64,000 nt of DNA. Source: Sordariomycetes sp. S80-01Y. Its lineage: Eukaryota > Ascomycota > Sordariomycetes. The DNA is taken from assembly GCA_037042185.1 (NCBI GenBank), contig JAXQJY010000032.1, forward strand, positions 682,001 to 746,000, read 5' to 3'. This document shows, in pieces, positions 20,477 to 34,646 of the stretch; position 1 is the stretch's first letter, and each line of letters starts with the position of its first letter. Under the pieces are notes generated by a model, which saw only the letters and a list, made by a program, of their open reading frames with translations, had not been told where the DNA came from and searched no databases. Both the position numbers and the translations under genes were made by a program.

Positions 20477-21499
20477 TCTGACGCTTTCTATGCTCTTCAC
20501 AGTCTCGCTATCCTGACGTCCGCCACCACGAAGAGGGAGCCAACTCGCTTAAATAGCTCGCGTGAAAACTGTATTACTAAAGGAGGAAAGGGAGGGTCGC
20601 CGAAGTTTCGGGGACCAAGACCCTTCGACCCAGGCCGCTAGACCTATTCAGGGGTAGATGATCGACCTTAGCGGCAGATTGGTGAAATGGTCGGCGAGGA
20701 CGACGGTTCGTGGGGGAGAGCTCCAGCCCTGTAAAATGGCTGCCGTCCCCTGGGCTATGGAATCTGGGGGCTTGAATTTTCATTGCAGGGTCAAACATAT
20801 GTGACAGGAGTGGTGAGATGGCGTGCTCGCTTAGAGACGTTGGCCCCTGGCTCCAAGCAATGTATGAACCCCGACTACGTACAGGATGATCGGAAACGTC
20901 TTCGAGATAAAGGACAAGCTGTTGAAAGGTCGGCGACCTCTTTGAAAATTTCTTGAAGCCATGAAGAAAGGCCATTGAAGTCCACGATGCGGTGTTGGCT
21001 GATTAATCGTCGCATCTCCAATACTAAACATATCCGGTCACCCGGTATGGGGCGGCCGCAGAATCTCCATGTGCTCAGAGACAAGGGTCAAGCAAATGCT
21101 ACTGAGATAAGTCGTCAGGTTACCCGTACCTTACTTACCTTAGCTCTCCCGTCCCGATGAATCCCTAAAGATCTAGACTTTCCAGTTGGTCTCCGGGAAG
21201 TATTTTGCTTTTGGTCGTTTGCTATTTGCTATCGAAAACCTCGCCAGCGACGAAGCCGCGGAGTTTTGGTTCCTGGCAAGGAGTCGTCTGCTCGGGATCG
21301 TGACATCATCCCTAAACTCCGCTACACCGTTGGGCGGCCCCAGCATTCAACCACCTCGGCATTGACTTGCGGGGCACACCAATTGATAACCGACGTCTTC
21401 ATTCACATTATCAGTCGACATATATCCTCACTTTCATACATCAATTGTCGTGAATCCAGTCTCTTTTTATCTCATACTTACATTCAAAACGTGGTACTG
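20477..21499. other. Intergenic region between the YeeE-type and MDR genes
   Basis: About 1 kb between divergent starts. No gene is supported; short ORFs here lack recognisable content, and no repeat was seen. Confidence 0.5.
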
Positions 21500-22644
21500 A
21501 TGATGGCCAACAAGGTGCTACACATTAAGAAAGTCGAGGGCAAGCCCGGCTCAGTCTACTATCCGTACGCCCGTCCCTGATTTCCCCTGGCTTGACGATG
21601 AACTCTAACCTTATTTGCAGACTTGTCCTCCGCGAAGATAACAAGCCCACGCCTGGCGAGAACCAGCTGCTGGTCCGTCTTAGCGCCGCGGCCCTCAACC
21701 ACCGGGATCTCTTCATCCGGCAGCACCTCTACCCGGCCATCTCATTCACCTCACCCCTCCTGGCCGACGGCTCCGGAATTGTCACATCCGCGGGTCCAGG
21801 CTGCAAGCGCACCTCTCTCCTCAACAAGCCCGTCATCATTAACCCCAACCGAGGATGGGAGTCTGATCCCGTCGCGCCGGAGAGCGGTGCTATGGGTGCC
21901 ATTGGCGGCACAAAGGTCACCGAGGAAGGCTGCGCGCAGCAGTGGCTTGTGGTCAACGAGGAGGACGTGGAGGAGATGCCGGCGCATTTGACGCCCGTTG
22001 AGGCTGCGGCTTTGCCCCTGGTGGGTTTGACGGGGTGGCGTGCGCTGGTGACCAAGTCAGAGGCAGCCAAGGCCGGCACGAACATCCTGATCACCGGCAT
22101 CGGCGGAGGCGTGGCGCTCCAAGTGCTGCAGTTCGCGGTCGGTTTCGGGGCGAACGTGTACGTGACCTCTGGCGACCAGGCCAAGATCGACAAGGCCAAG
22201 AAGCTTGGAGCCAAGGGAGGTGTCATCTACAAGGAGAAGGACTGGGAGAAGCAGCTTAAGGGTCTCCTCCCCTCAGACCGACCCTTCCTGGATGCCATCA
22301 TCGATGGCGCCGGGGGACCGCTTGTGTCCAAGGCGGTCAAGGTTTTGAAGCAAGGAGGTATCATCTCCCAGTACGGCATGACGGTGTCGCCCAAGATGGA
22401 CTGGCTGATGAGTGCGAACCTCGGACAAATGGAGCTCAGAGGGTCGACTATGGGCAGCAGGCGGGAGTTCAGGGACATGATCAAGTTTGTCAACGAGAAG
22501 GGGATCAAGCCGGTGGTAAGCAGGTCGGTAAAGGGGTTGGACAATCTCGAGGGCATCGATGGTCTCTTCACCGAGATGAAGGACGGAAAGCAGTTCGGCA
22601 AGCTGGTCATTGAAATCGACAGCGGCGCATCGGCCAAGTTGTAA
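21500..22644 (+). CDS. Medium-chain dehydrogenase/reductase (quinone oxidoreductase-like)
   Basis: Exons 21500-21564 and 21621-22644, with a 56-bp intron, give 362 residues. The N-terminal GroES-like domain has the NHRDLFIRQ block and the ADGSGIV turn seen in YogA-type and quinone reductase-like MDR proteins. The cysteine-rich structural zinc loop of classical alcohol dehydrogenases is missing. The cofactor domain has ITGIGGGVALQVLQFA (nucleotide-binding Gly loop), then AIIDGAGG and GGIISQYGMT. It should reduce an enone, quinone or related carbonyl with NAD(P)H; the substrate is unknown. Either of two adjacent ATGs (21500, 21503) could start translation. It converges with KRR1, leaving a 112-bp gap. 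Confidence 0.87.
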
Positions 22645-22756
22645 TCGATGGTCAAGATATGAGCAAAATGGACTTGATATCAGCCGTCTTTCATACATGC
22701 GTGATCCGCTCCATAAGTTGGGTATAGTGACACAATTCCGACATCCTCATCCTCCA

Positions 22757-24058
<1,302 letters not shown>

Positions 24059-24584
24059 ATGTCGAAAAAGGGGCAAGCAGCGGTCGACCAGATCGTCAAG
24101 CTCATCGTGGGCGCCGGACAGGCGAGTCCCAGTCCGCCAGTCGGTCCTGCGTTGGGTTCCAAGGGTGTCAAGTCGATGGATTTCTGCAAGGTACCGTCCC
24201 ATCCCCTGGAATCAAGATCAAGGTGGCATCTCGAATGCTAACGGAAGACAGGAATTCAACGCCCGAACAGCACACATTCAAACCGGCACGCCAATGCCCT
24301 GCCGCGTGACCGTCCGTCCCGACCGATCGTTCCACTTCGAGATACGCACGCCGCAAACCTCTTGGCTGTTGAAGAACGCCATCGACGCGCCAAAGGGCAA
24401 GAAAGGACGCAAGGCGGCCAGCAAGCCGGGGCACGAGACTGTGGGCACGTTGAGTCTGAAGCACATCTACGAGATTGCCAAGATCAAGCAGACGGAATTG
24501 CGGTTGAGCGGGCTGAGTCTGAAGGGCTTGTGCAGGGCGGTGATATATCAGTGCAAGAGCATGGGAATTGCAGTTGTCAAATAG
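24059..24584 (+). CDS. MRPL19: Mitochondrial ribosomal protein uL11m
   Basis: Exons 24059-24190 (44 codons) and 24252-24584, with a 61-bp intron, give 154 residues (yeast Mrpl19 is 158). The sequence is of bacterial L11 type, not cytosolic RPL12: [16 protein letters not shown] followed by MDFCKEFNART is the L11 N-terminal signature, and [11 protein letters not shown] is the typical C-domain strand. L11 forms the GTPase-associated centre stalk base with 23S-type rRNA. As in many fungal orthologues the protein starts almost directly with the ribosomal domain, so the import signal must be internal or very short. The ATG at 24059 is at the conserved MSKKGQA start. Confidence 0.93.
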
Positions 24585-25465
24585 AAACCTCTCCGGCGGG
24601 AGATGGAGGAGATGGATGTCGGGGCGTTTGAGATGCTTCCAAGGCCGGTGTACTATAGAGCATTGGGCGGCCATGTAGAACGACAGTGTACAACAAGCTG
24701 GCCAGACCTTGGCACAATGGGATTCATTCAGTCACGTCGGGACGAGCCTGGAAGCGCGCAGGAAATACCTCCTAATCTTGAGTTGCGATGATGAAAAGCT
24801 ATGTGCGGCGATCAAGCTCCCTCGGCGGCGCAGCATGTGGTGTCAGAGGCTACCCGGGACTGGTCGGACGTTCTTATCCTAATACCGGCGAAAGCATCGT
24901 CATTGTCGAGAGTTGAATACAATAGAAGGGAGGCCTCGTACAGAAAAAAAGACCTTACGTAAGGATGCATTGTTACCTATTCTGCTCGGCACGATGTCCG
25001 CAATCCGGGCCGGTATGCCACGATCACAGGCCGAAGACGGACGTTACCTGCACGCCGGTGCAATGCTGGCCGCCCGTGAGTTCGATGGTTAGCGCTGTTG
25101 TCTGTCGCGATGCCATGACCAGTCTGAATTATTGAGCCATATTCAGCAAAGTGAGAAGTCTGCCGGAGACCGAGCAAAGCCGGATGCAGTGACTGTGACT
25201 GTAGCCGTGATTTAGTACAAAGGCTATTCGGCTGTTGACCGTGAAGATGCAGGTCAGAACCAGCAGAACTTAAGCTGCCCCACCAAGATCGGCGCTATCA
25301 GCAAGTCGCGGCGACTGACGCATCATCACCTCCGGCGCTGGAAAATCCATCACCACCATCTGGGGCCCCTCAGGCTCTTACAGTCCAGCCCATCTCCTCC
25401 CGCTGCACATCCCTAATTATCCCACACAGTCCCTACCAGTGCTGCATAATTGCAGTGACCGACCC
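24585..25465. other. Intergenic region upstream of the HAL4-like kinase
   Basis: 881 bp without a supported gene. It should contain the uL11m 3' end and the kinase promoter. I see no repeats. Confidence 0.5.
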
Positions 25466-28175
25466 ATGGAATCATCGCACGAGCTCGTCGAGGAGCGCAT
25501 CTCGAAACAGAACGACTCTGGTACGTCTCAGTGGCTGCTGCACTTCCCGACCCTTCCGGGTGCACTGATTGCCCCGCCATGCCGCCGCTTGCTCTTCAGC
25601 ATCCGACAGACGACGCGATGGGACGAACAATGGCTGATGTATGGGAAACAGGCGCTCCTCAACCACATCAAGATGTGTCAGATCCAGCAAAGAGCAGCAA
25701 TGGCGCCAGCGCTGCCCCCGCCGTCCGCTTCGCTTCTGCCGTTGAAGAGATAGCTCCCGGCCAAGCGCCGCAAACACCTGGCATCGAGCTCGGCACCACG
25801 TCCCCGCCGCCCAATGTCTCTCCAGACGACCTCAGACAGTTTGCAGACAGTCTCAAAGGAGACGACAAGCAGAGGCCGGCTCTGCAGCAACATCGCATGA
25901 ATACGTTTCAGTTCGAACCATTCTCGCTGCCTGCATCAAGAGTACGTGTGCACCCCGCTAGTTGTGATGTACTGTTGCGCGGAGCACTCCCGACGGGCAG
26001 CTGATTGAGCGAACGGGCCCGTCAAAAACTTGAAAAGGGGCAACGGCTATTCATGCTGCGGTTTGGAGGCTCGTGCGCGTGTCAAACAAGCAATGCTGAC
26101 CCTTGCATAGGTGAATTCACGGGAAGAAGACTCTACGGATAACTCTAGATTACCAACGCCGAGCTCGTCAACGTTTCAACGGTCGCCGGGTGGCAGCCCA
26201 AGACTGAATGCCATGACATCGCCGCCTCTAACGCCCTCCGGGTCTGATCCAACGCAGGCTTCGGAGAGGAAGCAGGCCGACAACAAGAGCTTGAACCCGA
26301 ACGACCCTCAGGCAATCACCCCGCAGGCATCGACATCGAATGAGCGACAGTCCCAACCTTCAGGACATCGACAGACCCTCACGCATCGTCCTGCCTCATC
26401 CGATCACGTCCTGCAGCGCGCATCATCTTATGAAGAGAGGCAAGAAGGATCCCGATCGCATCGTAAGGGCTTGTTTGGCCATGGCGGGTCTGTCCCGGCA
26501 TCTAGAGAATCCAGCCCGTCTCGAAGCACCGCGTCCAACTTTTACTCCAAGACGATGACGCCTGGAGGTGATGCTAACGATCCATATGCGAAAGGTCGTC
26601 GCGCCCCGCAGCACTCGAGCCGTCACCACATCGATCCTCGATTTGTCTTTTCTAGAAAGAAGAAGAAGGGCTCGGACTCGCCAAGCTCGTCCAAGGTCAG
26701 CTTGACGGAGAAAAGGTCGTCCGGCTTATTTGCGAAGACTAGCGACGATGTTGGGCAGAGTGATGGGGCTTCTGTCAGCGGTAATCACGACCGCCATGGG
26801 TCCATGTCGGATCTAAAGCGCTTCTTCAAGGGAGGACACAAGCACAAGCACAAGCACGACAAGAAATCCAGGGAATCATCCCCCGCGCCTGCTTCTCGCA
26901 CTAGCACTAAGACGCCACCGGCATCGCGTTCGACCCAGCAGCTTCCTTTCGGCGACGACCATGGCCTTTCAACGAAATATGGAAAGATTGGCAGGGTCCT
27001 CGGCTCCGGCGCGGGCGGCTCAGTTAAGCTTATGAAGCGCAAGGAGGATAACACGGTCTTTGCTGTCAAGGAATTCCGCCAAAAGCACTATTACGAAACC
27101 GAAAAGGAGTACAACAAAAAGGTCACCGCTGAATTCTGCGTCGGCTCGACTTTGCACCATGGCAACATTATCGAGACACTCGACATTGTGCACGAGAAGG
27201 GACGTTGGTACGAGGTCATGGAGTACGCGCCTTACGATCTGTTCGCGACCGTCATGACCGGCAAGATGACGCGGGAGGAGATAAGATGCTGTTTCCTGCA
27301 GATCTTGAATGGAGTGACATATCTGCACAGTCTCGGACTGGCGCATCGGGATCTGAAGTTGGATAACGTTGTGATCAGCGAGCAGGGTATTATGAAAATC
27401 ATTGATTTCGGGAGTGCGCACGTTTTCAAGTATCCTTTCGAGACGGATATCGTTATGGCCAAGGGTAAGTCTCGAAACGGTTCTCCGGAAAATCTGCTAA
27501 CGATTTGCAGGCATTGTGGGCTCGGATCCATACCTTGCGCCTGAAGTCTATACCGCCAAGGAGTATGACGCTTCTGCGGCAGACATTTGGTCGCTGGCGA
27601 TCATATACTGCTGCATGACACTAAGGAGATTCCCCTGGAAGATCCCACAGAACACGGATAATAGTTGGAAACTGTTTGCGGCAGAACCCACGCCAGGTCA
27701 TGATCCTGCGAAGCTGGTGCAATCTGGTAGGAGACTTAGCGAGCAGCCGGGCAGCTCTGGCGAGGAGGAATCTAAGAAGGACGGACATCGTGAACACGGC
27801 AGGTCGAGCCACCACGGGCACCACGGCCACAACCGCCACGAATCGACAGCGACAGTAGATGCCCCGGAAGCTGCCAAGGATACGCCGAAGGAATCGCAGG
27901 CCGCATCCACCGAACCGAGTCATGGTGGAGAAAGGAAGGAAGTGATCAGAGGACCCTGGCGTATTCTCCGTCTGCTTCCTAGGGAGAGCCGGTACATCAT
28001 CTGGCGCATGCTGGACATCAACCCTAAGACGCGGGCAACGATGGAGGAGATCCTCTCTGAACCGTGGGTCGCGGACAGTCTGATGTGTCAACAGACGGAT
28101 TCAGGCGAGGTGATCCACGCGGAAGATCACACGCACGTGCTACAGCCGCCCAACAACCCTGCGCCGGCGACGTAG
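25466..28175 (+). CDS. HAL4/SAT4-type serine/threonine protein kinase
   Basis: Four exons (25466-25520, 25610-25941, 26111-27464, 27511-28175) give 801 residues in frame. Residues 1 to about 415 are low-complexity Ser/Pro/Thr-rich, with a Lys/His run (GGHKHKHKHDKK). The kinase domain starts near 420 with the Gly loop GSGAGGSVKL, the AVKEF lysine, catalytic HRDLKLDN near residue 540, DFGSAH near 562 and the activation-loop end LAPE. The group-typical GPWRILRLLPRESRYIIWRML block lies near the C-terminus. Between the APE region and that block sits an about 85-residue insert rich in His, Ser and Glu (GRSSHHGHHGHNRHE). In yeast, Hal4/Sat4 and Hal5 kinases stabilise Trk potassium transporters and nutrient permeases at the plasma membrane. 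The 89-bp first intron with a GACAG acceptor was chosen because it keeps frame; a different first exon is possible. Confidence 0.87.
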
Positions 28176-28876
28176 GGCAAGTCGACTCGGAAAGCTCGTG
28201 CGCACAAGCAGATGCAGACGCCTGCCGCTCGCCAGGGTAAGGTTGATAAGCGGAAGATTCTGGAACGGAAGAAAACAACGTTGAACCAGAAGCTGCTGTA
28301 ACGCCCAACACCCACCTTCAGGGCCGCGTTGGCGTTAGGTTGCCGATATGTTGGACATAGCTGTGGACACAAGGTGAGTGCCAGCGGATACTATTTTAGC
28401 ATTGCACCAAGTATAGCGGTAGTAGCACGGAAGCGCGTTTGGTTTGAATGACTGGGACCGGGATTGGGTATAGGCGGCAAGCGGGTGAATCGGATTGACT
28501 GTTTAGAGTAGTTAGCACATTGATACATTTCAACTATAATGTCAGTGTCGTATTACTGGGGCCTGATTTCAGTTGTCTCAGGCCGCACTTTTATGCCCCC
28601 AAGGAGCATGGGAAATACCGCTCGGGTTGCTCCGACGTACCTCGTGAAGTCCTCGGCAGTAGTGCCCAGCCCATAGGGTAGGCGGTCGCAATAGAAAACC
28701 CTAATCTCTCCAGTAGATCTAGATCTTCTTATAGATATCATCAGAGCTGGGTTTATAAAGAGAGTCAAACGGACCTATCGAGTAATAACCAGGGACATTT
28801 TGCACTATCTATGAAACGAGGATCCCGAGGCACGACTCGCCCCCCTCAATGTCCAGCAACGAGCCTGCTGTGCACG
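28176..28876. other. 3' intergenic region between convergent genes
   Basis: About 700 bp between the kinase and GHKL gene stop codons. No gene, repeat or RNA is visible. Confidence 0.5.
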
Positions 28877-31800
28877 TTACGTCAATTCATACACCTTGTA
28901 TCCTTGGTCCGACCTGAAATCTAGGACTCTGCTCAGATACAGGCTCCAAGGATCTCGAAAGAACTTGACGTTGGGACTATTGTCCCCCTCTATATCAAAA
29001 ACTCGAAGTAGGATATACGCATTGCGAAGGTCGCCGTCAAACCGCCGCATCTGCCTATTCGTTAGCAAACATACAATAGCAACAGCGGTTCCCGGGTTGC
29101 TTACCTTGTCCACTTGATTCTGGCTCACGAAAAATGCCTCGCTGCAAGGGCCGAGGGTCGCCTTGACCTCGAGATGAAATGTAGTGGTATGAGACCACTC
29201 GGCATTGACGTACACTCCAGCCTCACGGAGCACTTCCTTCATGTGGCCGAAACGATCCAGATAGGTGAAGTCGGCGAAATCCCCCTCGCGTTTGGCGAAT
29301 TGGGGATGTCCAGCCTCAACCCGCAATTTGCTGGTCCAGTTTTCGTACGACCAATCCTCAATACGAGACTGGATCATTTGATAGACCTGCAGAACGTATT
29401 AGCTTAGAAGCGTTATGTGGGATGAAAGTATGGGGTGATTTACAAAAAGTTCTCCAAGGAACCCAATCTCTCTGTGTCTAACATCTCCCGTCGACACACT
29501 ACCCTCCTGGGATCCCCGTGTTTGCGGAACTTGACTTGGCGATGGCGGTATTCCATGGCTTGTGGTATGGCTCCTAGAGAACTCAGTAGTATGCCTACCA
29601 GCGAAGCTTCCATGGGAACCGACGCCTGGGATCGAGCGACCTGGTGAACCGAGACCTCCACCGCCGGAGTGATTGTCCCCGCTTCGTGTTGGTAGAGACT
29701 GATAAGATGCGCCATCTGATTGAGGATTGCGAATGGGGGGTACTGACACAAGCGACTCAGACATTTGGAAGTGGCTTGCTCTCTGGACAATTCTCTCGGT
29801 CCTTCCTTGGTGCGAAGGGATCAGTTCCTGTAGTGGTTGGAGAGGTGGAGATCTGGGGGAAGCGACGAATGCTGCATCGCTATCATTTACTTCCGACGAG
29901 ATTTCAAGGTTTCTGAACTGTCTTTCGAGATCTGCAAACCATTCTTCACTTCTGTTGTCGGCCGTAGGCTCGATGCTAAGCCCGGCAACTCGCTGCGCTT
30001 TATGACGAACCACAGTCGTAGGCTGGTGCTCATCATCGCTGCTTTGGTCGTCGGCGCTTTCGCTGTCGCAGTGTTCTGGAAGTTCCAAGTCGTACCGCTC
30101 CATGATGGCAGAGAGCTCGGAAACAGGGGCGCTCATAAGGTAGTTGACCAGATTTGTGTGCTTGGCATCAATCTTGAATAGACTGCTGAAGTATTCCAGG
30201 ATTTCGAAATTGACTCTCGGTCTGTCGGACATAGACATGTCTTCGCGAATGTATATGTTTGTGGTTCCTCCGTCCTCTTTAATCGTGATCAGTTGCTCGT
30301 CATTACTTACCTCGACAATGCCCAAGCGCCGTTTAATCGAGATAGATGGCACTGACCACACCCGTGGCGTCAGCAAATCTTGGATGACTTCCAAACTGTC
30401 TTCCGCCAGCCTGGACACAGGTAAGTGAATACAGCCCCAAGAATTTAGTACTATAGCAAAACTCACTGGGATACGTGTTTGAGTCGGGTCTTGAGATCGC
30501 CTTCCCAACTCATGTCGCGAATGCTTGTGCCACTCGTTTCAGTTGTCTCCTCAACAACAGAGGAGAGAAACATGGTGTCATATTCCAGGTCCTCGAAAAG
30601 GTCGCGCAAAGTCCTCACAACCTTGACCGGCAGACTGAGCATGGCAACTTTGCCGCGAAAAGCCCTCTCCAGAGTCGCTTTGTCGGGGACATACCAATCC
30701 TCACTATGCATTGATTGCAAAGAGATTTGGGATTGTTCGTGGATTTCATTTGCCTGATCCATGACCGGGAAAATCGTGGCATCTTGTATTCTCTGAATTT
30801 GTCGTCGATTCAATTTGCCGTGTTGAGCATTATAACGCCCTAGCAGAGAGAATAGTTCTTCAAATCGCTGGACCTCCTGATCGCCTTCGTCTGGGAGGGA
30901 ACATAACTCATCAACCACGTGTCCAGTAACAGCGTTTCCCACGCCTAGGATGGAACAGAACAACTCTTTGCAGCTGCGGTAGCGACCTCTGAGTTTAGCG
31001 ATCCTTCTCAAGGGGTCTGGTGCATTCCAGACACAGGACGTGTGGCTTAGCCATTTGCGTTCTGGCTTGGAGACCAAAACAAGGGGACTTTGGCAAAATG
31101 CTGTTCTGTTGATGTAGTCAGCGCCGATAGTGTGGGGACCCCTTACAGCTTCCACTCACTGTATCTCCCCCCAATCGAAACTCATACTTGAATTCAGTGC
31201 TTGGTAGATCTTATATACGGCGTTTCGGTCCACTTGATCGGCCTTGAGCTGCCCAAGCTTTTGAAGCTCTCGCAGCCTGGCAGTCGTGCTGCAGGTAGTT
31301 ATGACCCCGAACTTGGATAAAATATTCCAATTTTCTAACGTCGGATCTGGTAGTCTGGCAAAGTCGAGGTGTGGACAAGTTTCCTTCAGTTCCTCAGTCG
31401 GTAAAGCTAAGAGCCCCAGCGACCTGGAACTGCCATCCTCGCAAGGCACTTGTAGTTCGGCTGCAGCTTTGAGAACCTTGGGAGATAGGAACCTGGTTTC
31501 CTCACTGTAAATTCTGATAGCTTGCAGCAGATCAACCACATTGTGTCTGCGGAGAAAGGACCACTCTGCGGTCAGTTTTCCATCGCGTACAACCGTTGGG
31601 AATGTGGAGAAGACAGCACGTGCGGAACTCACGAGCCAGCCGCGAAACACACCTGCCTTTCCAGACAGCCCATGTTTGCAAATCTCTGTCTCATACTCGT
31701 CAGAGAGTACCGCGAATGGACTTTCCGCGGTATTCCTATATTTGGCGATGAGACTTGGCTTGGCGGCAGGATCGATCAGGTAGACCTGGCCGCTCAATAT

Positions 31801-33802
31801 TCTAACGGGTTTTCTGTTCCTCACGGCAGTGAAGATAATCCTGAGAGGCCCGTCTTCCTGGAGCTGCGATCTATGTTTGAAAAGATAAACGGCATCTGTG
31901 ACGAGATCCTTGCCAGTACGGCTTGATAAGCCGCGAAACAGGTCATCGTGCAGCTCGAGAATGAGTTTACAGACCTGGCGAGGGCTGTATTCTCTGATGC
32001 CCAGAAACTCCAGGAAGGCTCTTCTTTTAGGGTCTTGAGATACCTGACGATCAACAACGGATAAATTGACACCGTTGGGGACATGCTCGTCCTCGTCCCT
32101 AGAGGCAAAATATACGTGTTCTTTGCTTGCTTTGACCCACGAGCCATCCCGGAGAGGAACTAACGGAAAGCAGCGGAGCTTGCTTTGAAGCGAAGAGACC
32201 CGGAAGACCGAGCTGACATGTCTATGCCATTCTTCTGACTGTGACTTGATACCGGCTACTCCAACTTTGTCGATCCAACGGCGGAATTCATCGCACAGAC
32301 CCTCGATGCCAAGAACACTCACCCCAATAAGAGAGAGTTCTTGTATTACATCATCATAGGCAAATGACAATTGCAATCCGTTGATAGATGGGAGATCAAA
32401 AAGAGTCCCGTCATTGAATCGATATTTTTTAGGAACGTAATGGAGATCGGCAGGTTTTCGAAGAGGGCCGCCATCGCGCGACTCAAGTAAAGACGTATGG
32501 GACAGGGCTTTCAACATGCCTTTGTGAAGGTTGTTCCAGAACTGAGAGGCTCCGGGGTGTCGCGAGAGGTACTTTGGCCACTTGTAGCGAAGCCCTTCCC
32601 CGTCTTCGATCGCGGGTAGGGCGATAAAGCGGCGAATTGCGTCCACGAAAGCATATTCGATCGCATCCCGGAGATGCTTGTTCCACGAGGACGAATAGTC
32701 GAGGGCCTCTCGACTGGCGACAAGTATGAAATCCGCATGGATGAGAAACTAGGCAATTGAACATTAATAACGACTGCTCGTGTGCTCGCATGAGTCGCTG
32801 TGACGACAAGCACTTACCCGGAAACCAAAGTTGTCAATGGGCAGGAAAGCGAAAACATTTTGAGTAGTTGCTAATGGAGTAGCCTCGTCTTCGATCTCGA
32901 AAGCGATTATGATCTCGGAGGAGGTAACGCCCTCTCTACGGGAGTCTTGAGGTAATTGCTGAGCTGTATGTCGGTGGACGACGTACAGTTTGTGAGTGAA
33001 CTCGTCGCCAAGAGAAGCAATTTCGACAGTTTCTCCTCCGCATATTGGGTCGAACTCGGTGGTTATGCGGCGACATAACTTTCTCGTACCAGGGACAGAT
33101 ATACGGATCTGCTCCAAATTCCGCAGAAAAAGTAGCAGGTCTGGTTCAATGCTCTTTAGCTCCATCAAGAGGTCGGAGTAGTCGCTCGCGTGTTTCAACT
33201 CCAGAAGAAATTGCGTGTGATCCGCCATGCGCTCCCCAACGGGAAAGGAAGAAAGAATTGGCAGTATCATTCCAATTTGCTGCTTGCGGTTGAATTTGAA
33301 CTCGTAGAACCCACTGGCGACATGGACCACGTCGGCCACTTTAAACACGGATTTGAATCCGATGCCCTTCTCGCCGATATATCCATTTGCGTTGCCGACG
33401 ACGGAGGTTTTGGTACTCTGACCAACTCGTGTCAGAGCATCAAGCTGCTTCAATGTAAAACCGGTTTCGTTGCAGTCAGAACGGAAGAATTTCTGGCCGT
33501 TGTTGTCGTACACTGATAAATGCAGGGTGGGCATAGTCCCGGACGCATAGCTGTTGTCGTCTGCATTTTGGATTAGCTCGAGTAGGAAGTGAGTCGATGC
33601 TTGGTAGAGTTGATCGGAAAGACTGCCGAGAGTCAGTATAACGCAGGCCTTTACCACGAAGATAGACGCACATGTTAAGGGCCTGGTCGAGACTTGATAC
33701 AAGAGCAGAATTCCGCAGTTGGTTTCGATCGATGCCCCTCTCTTGCCGTAGTTGCTCCAAATGGGCATCCGCCTCAGCCTTGCTGGTTGCGATGACGTTC
33801 AT
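28877..33802 (-). CDS. Sacsin/NO VEIN-type GHKL ATPase with C-terminal DUF3883
   Basis: Seven exons (33802-33672, 33622-32818, 32748-31160, 31105-30467, 30410-29444, 29386-29105, 29050-28877) give 1,528 residues with every junction in frame. The GHKL ATP-binding fold is near residues 45-200: N-box LLELIQNADDN, then GQSTK and the lid GYIGEKGIGFKSVF. That combination is diagnostic of plant NO VEIN and sacsin rather than HSP90 or MutL. A long middle region without known motifs follows, then a disordered Ser/Pro/Gly-rich part (about 1060-1370). The C-terminal DUF3883 domain contains FHLEVKAT, resembling the E-x-K half of PD-(D/E)xK nuclease folds. The function in fungi is unknown; NO VEIN acts in plant development and sacsin in protein quality control. 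The penultimate intron (29051-29104) is 54 nt and stop-free, but its GCTAACG branch site supports splicing. Confidence 0.88.
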
Positions 33803-34646
33803 TGCAAGTTGGGCTTTCGATAAAGGTATTAAAGCAGTCGACTATTCTGAGCGGGCATGCACATGGATGGAGTGTGCTTGAATCGTCCGGTTCATCAGTC
33901 CCAGCCCATGAGCCTATATTGTGATGCGCCCGTGCGCGGCGCTTAAATCGCCATGGCCTATGCTTCCTGTTCTATTTTTATCTCTCAGAGTACGTATTTT
34001 GCGCGGTGTAGACCTGCCAACGCGAAGTTGCATTCTAGCGGAGTCTGGCTATCTCATCGGCGGTTGTAGACCCAACGCGCCGCTTGTAGTTCCGATGGCG
34101 CAACATGTAGACTCTGGCCACCACGCCCGGCGGTCGCAACAGCGCTTCCTCGGCTCATGGTATAACTATGGAGTAAGATAAAGGATAAGTACAATTCAAA
34201 AAAGGGGGCCTTAGTTGGTGAAGAGTGGGCGGTAGTACTTACCCCAATGGTGGTAAGTGACTTTTGAGGTTGAGGTTCGGAGTTTGCCGGGGCCGAAGCA
34301 ACAGCGTCTAACGTACGAGACGCGATATTTATGCGATCATAAAGCAGCCACTAGTACAGCAGCACAAGCATTGCACTTAAACACATAGCGCCGTCCATTT
34401 CAACAATCTTCTCTGCCATATGTGTTCGATTTTCTCTTCGGTTCCAGGTAGACATACCTTTCGCTGCAGGGGTTCAAAGAACTGTCCTTAACTTCGGCAG
34501 AGGTACCCATTCTGGATTGCGGCGCGGTCCTTATAAGGCGATTGGCCCCTCACTTCCACGATCACAACTCCTGATGAACCCTCCTTTACCGCTCTCATTC
34601 ATCCTCCTCACTTGTATTACACGTGAGGTCTCCTACATAATTCGTC
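33803..34646. other. Intergenic region between the GHKL and GNAT genes
   Basis: 844 bp between divergent starts. No gene is supported and no clear regulatory motif was recognised. Confidence 0.5.
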
